In this document: one piece after another, positions 43,915 through 53,396 of the stretch
How positions within the stretch are numbered: position 1 is the first letter of the stretch
Layout of the letters: every line of letters begins with the position of its first letter
From: Oryzisolibacter sp. LB2S
GTDB lineage: Bacteria > Pseudomonadota > Gammaproteobacteria > Burkholderiales > Burkholderiaceae_C
Direction of reading: 5' to 3'
NCBI RefSeq assembly: GCF_040732315.1
Contig: NZ_CP160388.1
Location: 434,001-498,000, forward strand
DNA length: 64,000 nucleotides
Position numbers and translations under genes: made by a program
Notes under the pieces: model-generated
Seen by the model: only the letters and a program-made list of their open reading frames with translations
The model's database searches: none
What the model was told of the DNA's origin: nothing

Positions 43915-45894
43915 TCATCGGCCCATGGTCTGGATCAGGTTGTCGAAGATGTTCTGTGCGATCTGCAGCACCTTTGCCGAGGCCTGGTAGGCCTGCTGGT
44001 ACTGGATCAGCTTGGCGGCCTCCTCGTCCAGGTTCACGCCCGAGACCGCCGTGCGGCTGGCCTCCAGGTTGCTGGCAATGGATTCCGAGAGATTGGCCGC
44101 GTACTGCGCGCTTTGCGTGCGCGTGCCCACCTGGGCCATGAGGCCGGCGTAGCCATCGGCCAGCGTGGACTCGTCGAACATCTTCACGTCGCGCAGCGCC
44201 ATCAGGGCGCTGGCGTTGCCGGCGTTGCGGGTGTAGATGCCGCCGTGTAGCGGGTCCAGGGCGTTGCCCACGGTCACGGTGTCACCGGCATTGGGGTTGC
44301 CCTGCAGGGTGATCTGCCAGCCGTCGATGTTGATGGCCTGGCCCGAGGTATAGGAATAGACCGGAGGGGGGCCGACGGTGATGGGGGTGAGTGGCGTCGG
44401 CGGTGTGGTGGCGATGTCCATCGGCGTGCCGCCATTGGTGATGGTGAAGCCGCCTGTGCCATTGAATGTCAGGGTCGCAGGGGTTCCGGCGGCTGGGAGC
44501 GTCAGAGCCGGGATGCCCGTGGCCTTCAGGCTCGCGAGCTGCAGCGTGCCGCCGTTGGACGTGCCCATGGCCGCGTTCACGGGGTTGGCAGCGGCCAGCT
44601 CGCGCGGCGAGTACACCAGGGACTGCATGGTGGCGGCGGCGCCAGTGAACGGCTTGAACAGAATGCTTTCGCCGGCAGCCCCTCCCGCAGGAAGGTGGAA
44701 CGTCAGCCCGTCGACGGTGAGCTGAGCCGGGTAGGTGGTGCCGGTGAACGAGGTGGCCTGGTTGTCCGACAGACGAACGACCATCGGGTCGCCGCTGGGG
44801 GTGAATCGCACCTCATAGTCCGAAGCGGCGAACCGTGTGGGATCGCTGTACGACACCGTGCTGCCGACGGCCGTCAGGCTCTTGGTGTAGCCGGGGCTGC
44901 TGGCGGGTACGGTGAACAGGTCGCCCCCGGTGTTTCCATCGAGCGTCAGGCCCAGGCGATTCTGGGCGTTCATGCTCATGCCAATGGCCAGCGCCATGCG
45001 CCCGAGCAGGTTGCGCCCCTCGGTCAGGCCGTTGTTGGCAAAGCGCAGCAGGCCCGCCACCTCGCCACCGCCGAGCGTGCCGTCCTCCATCTCCACGGGC
45101 GCCGCGCCCTGGCGGTTGAAGAACAGTCGCATCTGGCCGCTGCCCGGGAACTGCGTTGACTCGCCCACCGACACCTCGCTGGCCGCGCTGCCCAGCACCA
45201 GCGCCTGGCTGCCGCCGATGAACACGCCCACGGTGCCGTCGTCGGCAGGGATCTGCGTGGTCTGTATGTACTGGTTGAGCTCGCGGATCAGCTGGTCGCG
45301 CCGGTCCAGCAGGTCGTTGGGCGACTGGCCGTTGCCCTTGACGCGCGCGATCTGCTCGTTGGCCTCGGCAATGCTCTTGGCCAGCTGGTTGATGCGCGTC
45401 GCGTCGTTGTTCAGCTGCTCGGTGACCGAATATGCGATCTCCTGCAACTGTTCGGCGCTGCCGCGCATGCGCGATGCCATTTCGTCCATGCGCGTGAGCG
45501 TGACGGTGCGCGCCGTGATGTCGTTGGGCGAGGCGACGACGTCGGCCAGCGAGTTGAGCATGTCGGTGATGGCCGCGCCCAGGCCACTGGTGCCGCCCTT
45601 GAATACGTCCTGCAGCTGCGCCAGACGCTCGGCGCGCACCGTGTCGCCGGCCTGCACGGCCTGGGCGGCCGCGGCCTGGCGCGTGAGCAGCTCGTTGTGG
45701 TTGCGCAGGATGGTGGCCACCTGCACGCCGTTGCCGATGTAGCCGCCGCCGCTGAATTGGCCCTGCACGGTCTGCATGGACACGCTCTGGCGCGAATAGC
45801 CTGCCGTGCTGACGTTGGCGATGTTGTGCCCTGTGGTCTGCAGGGCGACCTGGTTGGCGAGGAGGGCGCGGGCGCCGACGTTGAGCAGGCTCAT
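43915..45894 (-). CDS. flgK: Flagellar hook-associated protein 1 FlgK
   Basis: 659 residues. Starts MSLLNVGARALLANQVALQT with the HNIANVSTAGYSRQ motif, and ends with the conserved VNLDEEAAKLIQYQQAYQAS. The middle region is variable, as usual. First of the two junction proteins between hook and filament; secreted through the flagellar export apparatus. Lies 17 bp downstream of flgJ. Confidence 0.96.
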   Translation of the reverse strand: MSLLNVGARALLANQVALQTTGHNIANVSTAGYSRQSVSMQTVQGQFSGGGYIGNGVQVATILRNHNELLTRQAAAAQAVQAGDTVRAERLAQLQDVFKGGTSGLGAAITDMLNSLADVVASPNDITARTVTLTRMDEMASRMRGSAEQLQEIAYSVTEQLNNDATRINQLAKSIAEANEQIARVKGNGQSPNDLLDRRDQLIRELNQYIQTTQIPADDGTVGVFIGGSQALVLGSAASEVSVGESTQFPGSGQMRLFFNRQGAAPVEMEDGTLGGGEVAGLLRFANNGLTEGRNLLGRMALAIGMSMNAQNRLGLTLDGNTGGDLFTVPASSPGYTKSLTAVGSTVSYSDPTRFAASDYEVRFTPSGDPMVVRLSDNQATSFTGTTYPAQLTVDGLTFHLPAGGAAGESILFKPFTGAAATMQSLVYSPRELAAANPVNAAMGTSNGGTLQLASLKATGIPALTLPAAGTPATLTFNGTGGFTITNGGTPMDIATTPPTPLTPITVGPPPVYSYTSGQAINIDGWQITLQGNPNAGDTVTVGNALDPLHGGIYTRNAGNASALMALRDVKMFDESTLADGYAGLMAQVGTRTQSAQYAANLSESIASNLEASRTAVSGVNLDEEAAKLIQYQQAYQASAKVLQIAQNIFDNLIQTMGR

Positions 45895-45911
45895 GGTTCA
45901 GTGTCTCTTCA

Positions 45912-46838
45912 TCAGGTACGTGTGCCCTGGGCCTGCGCCAGCAGCGGCGAGCGCGCCACGCCCAGCGTGCTCTGGATGGCGCGGCTGAGCTTGCTGGCGT
46001 ACTGCGGGTCGGTGGCGTAGCCGGCCTTTTGCAGCGCCGCCGCGTAGGCCTGGGCCGAGTGGGTCTGGGTGCGCGCCTTCTCGTAGCGCGGGTTCTCGTT
46101 GATCAGTCTTGCGTAGTCGCGAAACGATTCCTCGTAGGAGTCGTAGGCGCGGAATCTGGCCACCGTCTTGCGCGGTTGGCCGTTCACGTACTCGGTGGTT
46201 GTGACCTCGGCCACCTTGCCGGTCCAGCCCTTGCCGGCCTTGATGCCGAACAGGTTGAAGGAGTTGCTGCCGTCCCTGGTGCGGATCTCGCTCCTGCCCC
46301 AGCCGGTCTCGTGGCCGGCCTGGCCGAGCATGAAGCTCGCCGGGATGCCGCTGTCCTGCGCGACGCGCGTGGCGGCCGCATGGTGGTGCTGCACGAAGTC
46401 CTCGCGCCCCTTGGGGCCGCGCGCGCGCGGGTTGTCCACGGGGCTGCTCTTGCGCAGGGTACTGTCCAGGCTCAGCGTGGAGCCTGGCAACAGCGTGGTC
46501 TCGCCACCGCCGAGTTGCCTGGACAGCTGGCGCTGTATGGCCTCGGACAGCCCGCCGGGCAGGCCGGACATCTGCACCGACAGCTGCTGGTCGAACAGAT
46601 CGCCCGCCAGATTGCCCTCGGCGCTGTCGAGCAGGCCGGACTTGGCCGTGGCCTCGCGCATGCTCTTGATGAGCTCGCGCATGAACAGGGACTCGAGCTG
46701 CTTGGCTGCCTCGCGGGTGGCGTCGGCCTGGGTCTCGCCGTTGCCGGCCTGCAGCTTGAGCGCGTTGAGCGCGCGCCCGTCCACGGCCAGCGACTGGCGC
46801 GCGTTCGCGGCGTGCGTGAGGGTGGGAGAGAAGGCCAT
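45912..46838 (-). CDS. flgJ: Flagellar rod-assembly protein and muramidase FlgJ
   Basis: 308 residues. N-terminal rod-capping domain (residues about 35-115, KQLESLFMRELIKSMREA) and C-terminal glucosaminidase domain from about 150 (FMLGQAGHETGWGRSEI with the catalytic Glu). It opens the peptidoglycan so the rod can pass through the periplasm. Its start overlaps the flgI stop by one base (TGATG). Confidence 0.95.
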   Translation of the reverse strand: MAFSPTLTHAANARQSLAVDGRALNALKLQAGNGETQADATREAAKQLESLFMRELIKSMREATAKSGLLDSAEGNLAGDLFDQQLSVQMSGLPGGLSEAIQRQLSRQLGGGETTLLPGSTLSLDSTLRKSSPVDNPRARGPKGREDFVQHHHAAATRVAQDSGIPASFMLGQAGHETGWGRSEIRTRDGSNSFNLFGIKAGKGWTGKVAEVTTTEYVNGQPRKTVARFRAYDSYEESFRDYARLINENPRYEKARTQTHSAQAYAAALQKAGYATDPQYASKLSRAIQSTLGVARSPLLAQAQGTRT

Positions 46839-47983
46839 CAGATCACCTCCAGCTCGGCATTGAGCGCGCCCGCGGCCTTGATGGCCTGCAGGATGGCGAG
46901 CAGGTCCTGCGGCGTGGCGCCCAGGGTGTTGAGCGCGCGCACCACGTCGGCAAGCTGTGGCGATGCCGGCACCTGCATCACCTTGCCGCCGTCCTGCCTG
47001 AGCTGGATGTCGCTCTTCTGCGCCACCACGGTCTGGCCCTGCGACAGCGGCGCGGGCTGGCTGATCACGGGCGTGCTGCTGATGGTGATGGACAGGTTGC
47101 CATGGGCGATGGCGCAGGGGCCGAGCGTCACGGCCTGGTTGAGCACGATGGAGCCGGTGCGCGCGTTGATCACCACCTTGGCGGCGGGTGTGGAGTCGGG
47201 CAGCTGCAGCTCCTCGAGCTCGGCGATGAAGTTCACGCGCGCACCCGGGTTCTGCGGCGCGCGCACCTGCACCGAGCGGCCGTCGAGCGCCATGGCCGTG
47301 CCCGCGCCCAGGCGCATGTTGATGACGCTGGCGACCTTGCGCGCGGTCTGGAAGTCCGAGGCGTTCAGGCCCAGGGTGATGGTCTCGCCGTCGTGCAGCG
47401 GTGTGGGCACGGTGCGTTCGACCAGGGCGCCCGCGGGGATGCGGCCCGCACTCAGGTGGTTCACCTGCACCTTGCTGCCGCCGGCCGAAGCGCCGGCGCC
47501 GCCGACCACGAGGTTGCCCTGGGCCAGGGCGTAGATCTCGCCGTCGGCGCCGCGCAGCGGCGTGGCGATCAGCGTGCCCCCGCGCAGCGACTTGGCATTG
47601 CCCATGGAGGCCACGCTCACGTCAATCGTCTGGCCGGGCTGGGCAAATGCGGGCAGCTCGGCCGTCACGATCACGGTGGCCACGTTCTTGAGCTGCGGCG
47701 CCGTGGCGCCCGCGGGCAGGCTGATGCCGGCCTGCTGCAGGTAGTTCTGCATGGCCTGGGTGGTGATCGGCATCTGCGTGGTCTGGTCGCCCGTGCCGTC
47801 GAGCCCCACCACCAGGCCATAGCCCGTGAGCTGGTTGCTGCGCACGCCCTGCACGGCGGCCACCTCCTTGATGCGCAGCGCGTGCGCTGGTAGTGCCGCG
47901 GCCAGCGCCAGCAGCCCGAACGCCGCAAGCTGCCGCAGCGCGCGGACGGCGGCCGATGAGGGGAGCGGGACAAAGGTGGTCAT
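46838..47983 (-). CDS. flgI: Flagellar P-ring protein FlgI
   Basis: 381 residues with a signal peptide (AAFGLLALAAALPAHA). The mature part begins LRIKEVAAVQGVRSNQLTGY with VGLDGTGDQTTQMPITTQAM next; ends in LQAIKAAGALNAELEVI. Forms the peptidoglycan-level bushing ring around the rod after Sec export. Separated from flgH by 140 bp, the longest gap in the block, part of which is a dispersed repeat. Confidence 0.97.
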   Translation of the reverse strand: MTTFVPLPSSAAVRALRQLAAFGLLALAAALPAHALRIKEVAAVQGVRSNQLTGYGLVVGLDGTGDQTTQMPITTQAMQNYLQQAGISLPAGATAPQLKNVATVIVTAELPAFAQPGQTIDVSVASMGNAKSLRGGTLIATPLRGADGEIYALAQGNLVVGGAGASAGGSKVQVNHLSAGRIPAGALVERTVPTPLHDGETITLGLNASDFQTARKVASVINMRLGAGTAMALDGRSVQVRAPQNPGARVNFIAELEELQLPDSTPAAKVVINARTGSIVLNQAVTLGPCAIAHGNLSITISSTPVISQPAPLSQGQTVVAQKSDIQLRQDGGKVMQVPASPQLADVVRALNTLGATPQDLLAILQAIKAAGALNAELEVI

Positions 47984-48065
47984 GGCGATGATTGTGGGCT
48001 GCCATGTGCCGCGCGAAGCATCAAAAAGACGCGAGAAATGCCGCCTTTTTGCGCAACACGGATTT

Positions 48066-48123
48066 CAATGAAAACGGCCTCAAGCGCTTTGCTGTAAAGC
48101 GCTGGAAGCTATTAAAGTGATAG
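48066..48123 (+). repeat. Dispersed palindromic repeat, copy g
   Basis: The clearest hairpin of the family: AAGCGCTTT-GCTG-TAAAGCGCT, then GGAAGCTATTAAAG. Lies directly downstream of the flgH stop, between flgH and flgI. Confidence 0.82.
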
Positions 48124-48807
48124 TCAGAAAGGGGCGACGGAATTGAAGGCGCGCGACAGCCAGCCCATGGCCTGGGCCTCGCTCTGCGCGCCGCGCCCGC
48201 GCGACTGCAGGCGCGCATTGGCCACCTGGGTGGAGGCCACCACGCTGCCCGGCTGCAGCGAGCGCGGGTCCACCGTGCCCGAGAAGCGCAGCACGTCCAC
48301 GTTCTCGTTCACGCCGATCTGTTTCTCGCCCGCCACCACCAGGTGGCCGTTGGGCAGCACCTCGATGACGGTGGTCGAGATCGAGCCGGTGAAGGTGTTG
48401 CTGCTCTCCGTGCCGCCCTTGCCGGAGAACTCGTTGGCGCTGGTCGCGCCCAGGTCCAGCTTGCCCAGCTTGCTCGCGCCGACGAACGGAAAGGCCGAGA
48501 TGCCTGCCGATGTCTTGGAGCTGCGGTCGATGCTGGAGCTGGAGTTCTGCTTGGCCGTGACCTTCTCCACGATCTGTATGGTGACGATGTCGCCCACCAG
48601 ACGCGCGCGCCGGTCCTCGAAGGCCGGGCGGTAGCTCGCGGCGTGGAACAGGCTGCCCGTGGCCGGCCCCGTGGGGCGCGGCGTGGCGGCCACGGGCGGC
48701 GCCGCCGTGGGCAGCAGGTCCACGGGCGGCGGTGGGTTCAGGCTGGCGCAGCCCGCGGCCAGCAGGGCCAGGGCGGCGGGGGCGATCAGGCGCAAGGAGG
48801 CGGTCAT
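48124..48807 (-). CDS. flgH: Flagellar L-ring lipoprotein FlgH
   Basis: 227 residues from the ATG at 48807. Lipobox LLAAGC (Cys20) for outer-membrane anchoring. GDIVTIQIVEKVTAKQNSSS, FSGKGGTESSNTFTGSISTT and FSGTVDPRSLQPGSVVASTQ are conserved. Forms the outer-membrane ring of the basal body. 11 bp after flgG. Its stop codon is immediately followed by a dispersed repeat. Confidence 0.96.
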   Translation of the reverse strand: MTASLRLIAPAALALLAAGCASLNPPPPVDLLPTAAPPVAATPRPTGPATGSLFHAASYRPAFEDRRARLVGDIVTIQIVEKVTAKQNSSSSIDRSSKTSAGISAFPFVGASKLGKLDLGATSANEFSGKGGTESSNTFTGSISTTVIEVLPNGHLVVAGEKQIGVNENVDVLRFSGTVDPRSLQPGSVVASTQVANARLQSRGRGAQSEAQAMGWLSRAFNSVAPF

Positions 48808-48818
48808 GGCGCTTGCCC

Positions 48819-49601
48819 TCACAGCTGCGACAGCTTGGCCAGCATCTGGTCGCTGGTCTGAATGGCCTTGGAGTTCATCTCGTAGGCGCGCTGGGTCTGG
48901 ATCATGGTCACGAGCTCCTCGACCACGTTGACGTTGGAGGTCTCGAGAAAGCCCTGGCGCATGACGCCCAGGCCGTTCGTGCCCGGCTGACCCTGCTGTG
49001 GTGGGCCCGAGGCGGCCGACTCCTTGTACATGTTCTGCCCCACGGGCTGCAGCCCCGCGGGATTGATGAAACTGGACATGGCCAGCTGGCCCAGCTCCAC
49101 CGGTGCGGTGCTGCCCGCGACGACAGCGCTGACTACCCCGGATTCGCTGATGCTGACGCTGCTCGCTCCCTGCGGGACGGTGATGCCGTTGCCCACGGGC
49201 AGGCCGCCTGACGTCACCAGGCGCCCCTGCGAGTCGAGCTGGAACGAGCCGTCGCGCGTGTAGCCAATGGTGCCGTCGGGCAGCTGGATCTCGAAGAAGC
49301 CGTCGCCGTTGATGGCCACGTCCAGGCTGTTGTTCGACTGCTGCAGACTGCCTTGCGTGAAGTTGCGGCTGGTGGCCACGGTGCGCACGCCCAGGCCCAG
49401 GTGCAGGCCCGTGGGCAGCTGGTTCTCCTCGCTGGTCTGGCTGCCGACCTGGCGCAGGTTCTGGTAGATCAGGTCCTCGAACACCGCGTTGTTGCGCTTG
49501 AAGCCGGTGGTGGAGACGTTGGCCAGGTTGTGCGAGATCACGTCCAGTTGGGTCTGCTGGGCGCTCATGCCGGTCTTGGCGATCCACAGGGAATTGATCA
49601 T
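48819..49601 (-). CDS. flgG: Flagellar distal rod protein FlgG
   Basis: 260 residues from the ATG at 49601, preceded by AAGGAGAAAACCC (strong ribosome site). [33 protein letters not shown] and the C-terminal [20 protein letters not shown] are standard. Forms the distal rod. An inverted-repeat pair fills part of the 117 bp to flgF. Confidence 0.97.
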   Translation of the reverse strand: MINSLWIAKTGMSAQQTQLDVISHNLANVSTTGFKRNNAVFEDLIYQNLRQVGSQTSEENQLPTGLHLGLGVRTVATSRNFTQGSLQQSNNSLDVAINGDGFFEIQLPDGTIGYTRDGSFQLDSQGRLVTSGGLPVGNGITVPQGASSVSISESGVVSAVVAGSTAPVELGQLAMSSFINPAGLQPVGQNMYKESAASGPPQQGQPGTNGLGVMRQGFLETSNVNVVEELVTMIQTQRAYEMNSKAIQTSDQMLAKLSQL

Positions 49602-49628
49602 GGGTTTTCTCCTTCGGAAGAAGCTGCT

Positions 49629-49699
49629 GTCATTCCCGCGCAGGCGGGAATCCACAGGCGGCACGACGGGCGCTGGATCCCCGCGTGCGCGGGGATGAC
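49629..49699. repeat. dRS3-like inverted repeat pair
   Basis: GTCATTCCCGCGCAGGCGGGAAT and the opposing GGATCCCCGCGTGCGCGGGGATGAC. Each is a palindrome on its own and the two are inverted relative to each other. Located between flgG and flgF. Resembles the ATTCCC-N8-GGGAAT repeats known from Neisseria and other bacteria. Confidence 0.75.
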
Positions 49700-49718
49700 G
49701 GGCCAGGGAGGCGGTTGT

Positions 49719-50459
49719 TTAGCCATTCAGGCTCAGCAGCTGTGCTGCCGACTTGTCATCGTTCTCGGCGGTCTGCAGCAGGCGCATCTGCTGCTCGAAC
49801 TGGCGCGCCGCGGCGATCATGCCGACCATGGCCTCCACCGGGTTCACGTTCGAGCCCTCGAGCGCGCCGGCCAGCAGGCGGGCGCCCGGGTCGCTGGCCA
49901 TGGGCTCGCCCGAGGCGGTGCGAAACAGCCCGTCGTCACCGCGCTGCAGCGGGTCGTCCTGCTGGGGCGTGGCCAGTTTCAGCCGGCCCAGGTTCTGCGG
50001 TTGCTGGCCGGGCACCTGGGCGGTGATGGTGCCGTCCGCACCCAGCGTCAGCTCGGCCCCTTGAGGCGCGGTGATGGGTGTGCCGCCGTCCGAGAGCGCG
50101 GGCAGGCCGGTGGGCGTGACGAGCTGGCCCTCGGGCGTGAGCTCGAAGTTGCCGGCGCGCGTGTAGGCCTCTGTGCCGTCCAGCCCCTGCACGGCAAACC
50201 AGGCATTGCCCATGGCCATGGCATCGAGGTTGCGGCCCGTGCGCTGCACCGGGCCGGGGGTCTCGACATGACCCGAGGTGGCCTCGAGCGCGAACACGCG
50301 TGTGGTCGATCCGCTGCCCTGCAGCGGCACGGAGCGGAAGTTGGACATCTCGGCGCGAAAGCCGTTCGTGGAGACGTTGGCCAGGTTGTGCGACAGCACC
50401 GACTGGCGGTGCGCTGCCGCACTCGCGCCGGTCATGCTGGTGTAGATGATGCGGTCCAT
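49719..50459 (-). CDS. flgF: Flagellar proximal rod protein FlgF
   Basis: 246 residues. [35 protein letters not shown], ending VNPVEAMVGMIAAARQFEQQ. Proximal rod subunit, exported without a signal peptide. 25 bp after flgE. Confidence 0.96.
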   Translation of the reverse strand: MDRIIYTSMTGASAAAHRQSVLSHNLANVSTNGFRAEMSNFRSVPLQGSGSTTRVFALEATSGHVETPGPVQRTGRNLDAMAMGNAWFAVQGLDGTEAYTRAGNFELTPEGQLVTPTGLPALSDGGTPITAPQGAELTLGADGTITAQVPGQQPQNLGRLKLATPQQDDPLQRGDDGLFRTASGEPMASDPGARLLAGALEGSNVNPVEAMVGMIAAARQFEQQMRLLQTAENDDKSAAQLLSLNG

Positions 50460-50484
50460 GGCGTGGCCTCTGCGTCAGCGGGTG

Positions 50485-51648
50485 TCAGCGCAGGTTGACG
50501 AGGGTGGACATGACCTGGTCCTGCGTCTTGATGGTTTGCGCGTTGGCCTGGTAGGCGCGCTGCGCGGTCATCATGTTCACGAGCTCGGCCGTCAGGTCCA
50601 CGTTGGAGTCCTCCAGCGCGCCCGAGCGCAGCGCGCCGAGGTTGCCGCTGCCGGGCTGGCCAGGGACGGCAGGGCCAGACTCGATGGTCGCCGCCCAGTT
50701 GTTGTTGCCTATGGGCGCGAGCCCCTGGGTGTTGCGAAAATTCGCCAGTGCCAGTGATCCTTCCGATCTGGTCACGCCGTTGGAGTAGCGGGCCATGATC
50801 CGTCCGTCGTCACCGATGTTGATGCCGGTGAGGCTGCCTGCGGTGTAGCCCGTTTGCGTCAGATCGGTGACGGCAAACTTCGCGCCGTATTGCGTTGCGC
50901 GGCTGAAATCAACACTGGTTGAAAAGGCGGTCGAAGCCGGCGGGCTGGGAATGTTGAGCGTTCCTGTGGCTCCGGCCGTGATGGAGCCGCTGCTGGGATC
51001 GAAGCTCAGGGGCGGCAGAGTGATCGGGGCGCCCCCTGCCACCGCTGCTGTGGCGCTCCAGGCATTGGGGCCGGTGTTGGTGAATTCGAAGTCCACCGTG
51101 ATGGGCTTCCCAAGATCGTCAAAGACCTGAATGGATGTTCCGTACATGGTGCCCACCGTCGCGCGAGCGTCAAGATTGAATTCGGCGGAAACACTGCCGG
51201 TCTTCTGCGGAGCGATGTACGCCCCCGTCGGAAACACGATGGGAGCCAACGTGGTGCTGCCGGCTGGGTAGCCCATCAATTTTTCACCGCTGTTGGTGAC
51301 CAGGTTGCCAAGATCGTCCAACTTGAAGTTGCCGGCGCGGGTGTACGTGTGTGGAGAGCCGTTGCTTGGCTGAAGGATGAAGAACCCATTGCCATTGATG
51401 GCCACGTCGAGGTTGTTGCCCGTGACGGTGATGTTGCCCTGCGTGAACTGCTGCGCCACGGCGCCCACCTGCACGCCAATGCCGGCGTTGGTGCCGCCCG
51501 AGGTGCCGATGGCAGATGCCACCATGTCGGCGAACTCGGTGCGCGATGCCTTGAAACCCACCGTGCCCGAGTTGGCGATGTTGTGGCCGATGACGTCCAG
51601 GTTTTTCGACGATGCATTCAGGCCCGAGAGGCCTTGTTGGAAACCCAT
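50485..51648 (-). CDS. flgE: Flagellar hook protein FlgE
   Basis: 387 residues. MGFQQGLSGLNASSKNLDVI, NSGTVGFKASRTEFADM, and C-terminal VDLTAELVNMMTAQRAYQAN. Polymerises into the hook. The middle region is less GC-rich than neighbours, as is common for surface-exposed variable parts. 33 bp after flgD. Confidence 0.97.
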   Translation of the reverse strand: MGFQQGLSGLNASSKNLDVIGHNIANSGTVGFKASRTEFADMVASAIGTSGGTNAGIGVQVGAVAQQFTQGNITVTGNNLDVAINGNGFFILQPSNGSPHTYTRAGNFKLDDLGNLVTNSGEKLMGYPAGSTTLAPIVFPTGAYIAPQKTGSVSAEFNLDARATVGTMYGTSIQVFDDLGKPITVDFEFTNTGPNAWSATAAVAGGAPITLPPLSFDPSSGSITAGATGTLNIPSPPASTAFSTSVDFSRATQYGAKFAVTDLTQTGYTAGSLTGINIGDDGRIMARYSNGVTRSEGSLALANFRNTQGLAPIGNNNWAATIESGPAVPGQPGSGNLGALRSGALEDSNVDLTAELVNMMTAQRAYQANAQTIKTQDQVMSTLVNLR

Positions 51649-51681
51649 GGTGTTCTCCCTGTCGGTTGTTGGTGTGCGTGA

Positions 51682-52344
51682 TCAGAGCACGCCCAGGACC
51701 TTGGCGTAGTTGACGGTGTTGCCGTTGTCCAGCGTCAGCGTCAGGGCTCCCGCATTGGAGCCCGTGGCCATGACCTTTGACTGCGCGAGTGTGGTGGCCT
51801 GGACGGCGCTTTCTCCGTTCGTGGCCGTCACGCGAAAGCGCAGGTCACTCGCGTTGCCGCTGTACTTGCCCGCATCCCAGTCGAAGCTGTGGCGGCCACC
51901 CTCCAGTGCACCCATGTCCATGGTGTCGACCACCACGCCGCCGGGCGTGACGATCTCCACCTTCACGCCGGTGGCGGCACCGGCCAGGTTGAAGAGGCCC
52001 TTGCCAGCGTCGTCGGTGAAGGTCAGGTTGTTGCCCTCGGAGAGCACCGAGCGCCCGATCAGAGAGATGCCCTGGATCTGCTGCATGGTGCTGAACTGCT
52101 CGGCCATGGTCTGCATGGTCAGGTTCAGCGTCTGCAGGCCCGTCACGGTGTTGATCTGGGCCATCTGCGTCGTCATCTGTGCGTTGTCCAGCGGATTCAT
52201 CGGATCCTGGTTGTTGAGCTGGGCGACGAGCAGCTTCAGAAACCGGTCCTGCATCGCGGCCGGGTCGGTGGATGAGTCGCGCCTTGTCGAGGTGGTGGTG
52301 GCGCCGGCATCCAGGGCGCTGGTGTCTATGGGAGAAATAAACAT
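51682..52344 (-). CDS. flgD: Flagellar hook-capping protein FlgD
   Basis: 220 residues from the ATG at 52344. The conserved FlgD segment is QDRFLKLLVAQLNNQDPMNP with MTTQMAQINTVTGLQTLN next; a C-terminal Ig-like/tudor region follows. Scaffold at the growing hook tip. The open frame continues upstream as a shadow of flgB and flgC. Confidence 0.96.
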   Translation of the reverse strand: MFISPIDTSALDAGATTTSTRRDSSTDPAAMQDRFLKLLVAQLNNQDPMNPLDNAQMTTQMAQINTVTGLQTLNLTMQTMAEQFSTMQQIQGISLIGRSVLSEGNNLTFTDDAGKGLFNLAGAATGVKVEIVTPGGVVVDTMDMGALEGGRHSFDWDAGKYSGNASDLRFRVTATNGESAVQATTLAQSKVMATGSNAGALTLTLDNGNTVNYAKVLGVL

Positions 52345-52361
52345 GCGAGGCTCTCCGTGGC

Positions 52362-52766
52362 TTACTGGCCCATCTGCAGGGTCTTGAGCAGCAGCGACTT
52401 GGCCGTGTTCATGACCTCCACGTTGTTCTGGTACGAGCGCGAGGCCGAGATCATGTTGACCATCTCCTCCACCGCGTTCACGTTGGCGTGCGTCACATAG
52501 CCCTCGGCGTCGGCCACGGGGTTGGCCGGGTCGTGCACGCGCCGGCCCGGTGCATCGCTCTCCTGGATGGTGGAGACGCGCACGCCGGCGGCGCCGTCCG
52601 GGCCCATGGGTGTGGTCTGGAACACCACCTGGCGCGCCCTGTAGGCCTGGCCGTCGGGGCCGGCCACGGCGTCCACGTTGGCCAGGTTGCTGGCGACGAC
52701 GTTCAGGCGCTGCGACTGCGCGCTGATGGCGCTGCCCGAGACGTTGAAGATGGAGAACATGGACAT
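52362..52766 (-). CDS. flgC: Flagellar proximal rod protein FlgC
   Basis: 134 residues. MSMFSIFNVSGSAISAQSQR, NVVASNLANVD, and C-terminal VNAVEEMVNMISASRSYQNN. Proximal rod subunit. 15 bp after flgB, 17 bp before flgD. Confidence 0.97.
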   Translation of the reverse strand: MSMFSIFNVSGSAISAQSQRLNVVASNLANVDAVAGPDGQAYRARQVVFQTTPMGPDGAAGVRVSTIQESDAPGRRVHDPANPVADAEGYVTHANVNAVEEMVNMISASRSYQNNVEVMNTAKSLLLKTLQMGQ

Positions 52767-52781
52767 GGTCTGGGTTCCTGG

Positions 52782-53198
52782 TTACTGGCCCTGGATGGCG
52801 CTGAGCATGGTCTTGGCGTTGCCGTTGATGAAGCGCAGCGTGGCCTCGTAGCGCACGGCGTTGTCCACGAAGGCGGCGCGCTCGCGGTCCATGTCCACGC
52901 TGTTGTTGTCCAGGCTGGGCTGGGTCTGCAGGCCGTAGCCGAGCCGGCTGTCCGAGCTGCCGCCGGTCGCGGCCGGCAGGGGGATATGGCGCGCATCGCT
53001 CGTGCTCTGCTGGCGCATGCCGGTCGGGGACTGCATGCCCTGCGCGGCGCGCATGGCGTCCGCAAACCTGACATCGCGCGCCACATAGCCCGGCGTGTCT
53101 GCGTTGGCGATGTTGCTCGCGATGACGCGCTGGCGCTCGGCACGCAGCAGCAGCGCGTTGCCGTGAAAATCCAGTCGCTGGGTCAGTTTGTCGAGCAT
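52782..53198 (-). CDS. flgB: Flagellar proximal rod protein FlgB
   Basis: 138 residues from the ATG at 53198. MLDKLTQRLDFHGNALLLRA, IASNIANADTPGYVARDVRF, and C-terminal YEATLRFINGNAKTMLSAIQ. First gene of flgBCDEFGHIJKL. Divergent from flgA, with a shared 198 bp control region. Confidence 0.96.
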   Translation of the reverse strand: MLDKLTQRLDFHGNALLLRAERQRVIASNIANADTPGYVARDVRFADAMRAAQGMQSPTGMRQQSTSDARHIPLPAATGGSSDSRLGYGLQTQPSLDNNSVDMDRERAAFVDNAVRYEATLRFINGNAKTMLSAIQGQ

Positions 53199-53238
53199 GG
53201 TGGCCTGCCTTGAGGTGAGCGGTTGGTGGCGTGCGTCG

Positions 53239-53244
53239 ATTATC
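53239..53244 (-). promoter_or_regulatory. Candidate -10 box for the flgB operon
   Basis: GATAAT on the minus strand about 40 bp upstream of flgB; no good -35 box, which would fit an activator-dependent (for example FlhDC-type) promoter. Confidence 0.35.
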
Positions 53245-53396
53245 AAAACGGCCCACATGCGCGAAGGCGCGAAGAACGCTGGGTTTGAGGCGTTGTTCGG
53301 GCGTTCCCCGGCCCGCACCGCGCCCTACATTGACGGCTCAAGAATGGCGCCCCTGGCCGGCCATGCGGCGGGCGCCCCTGCTGCCGGAGATCTGCC

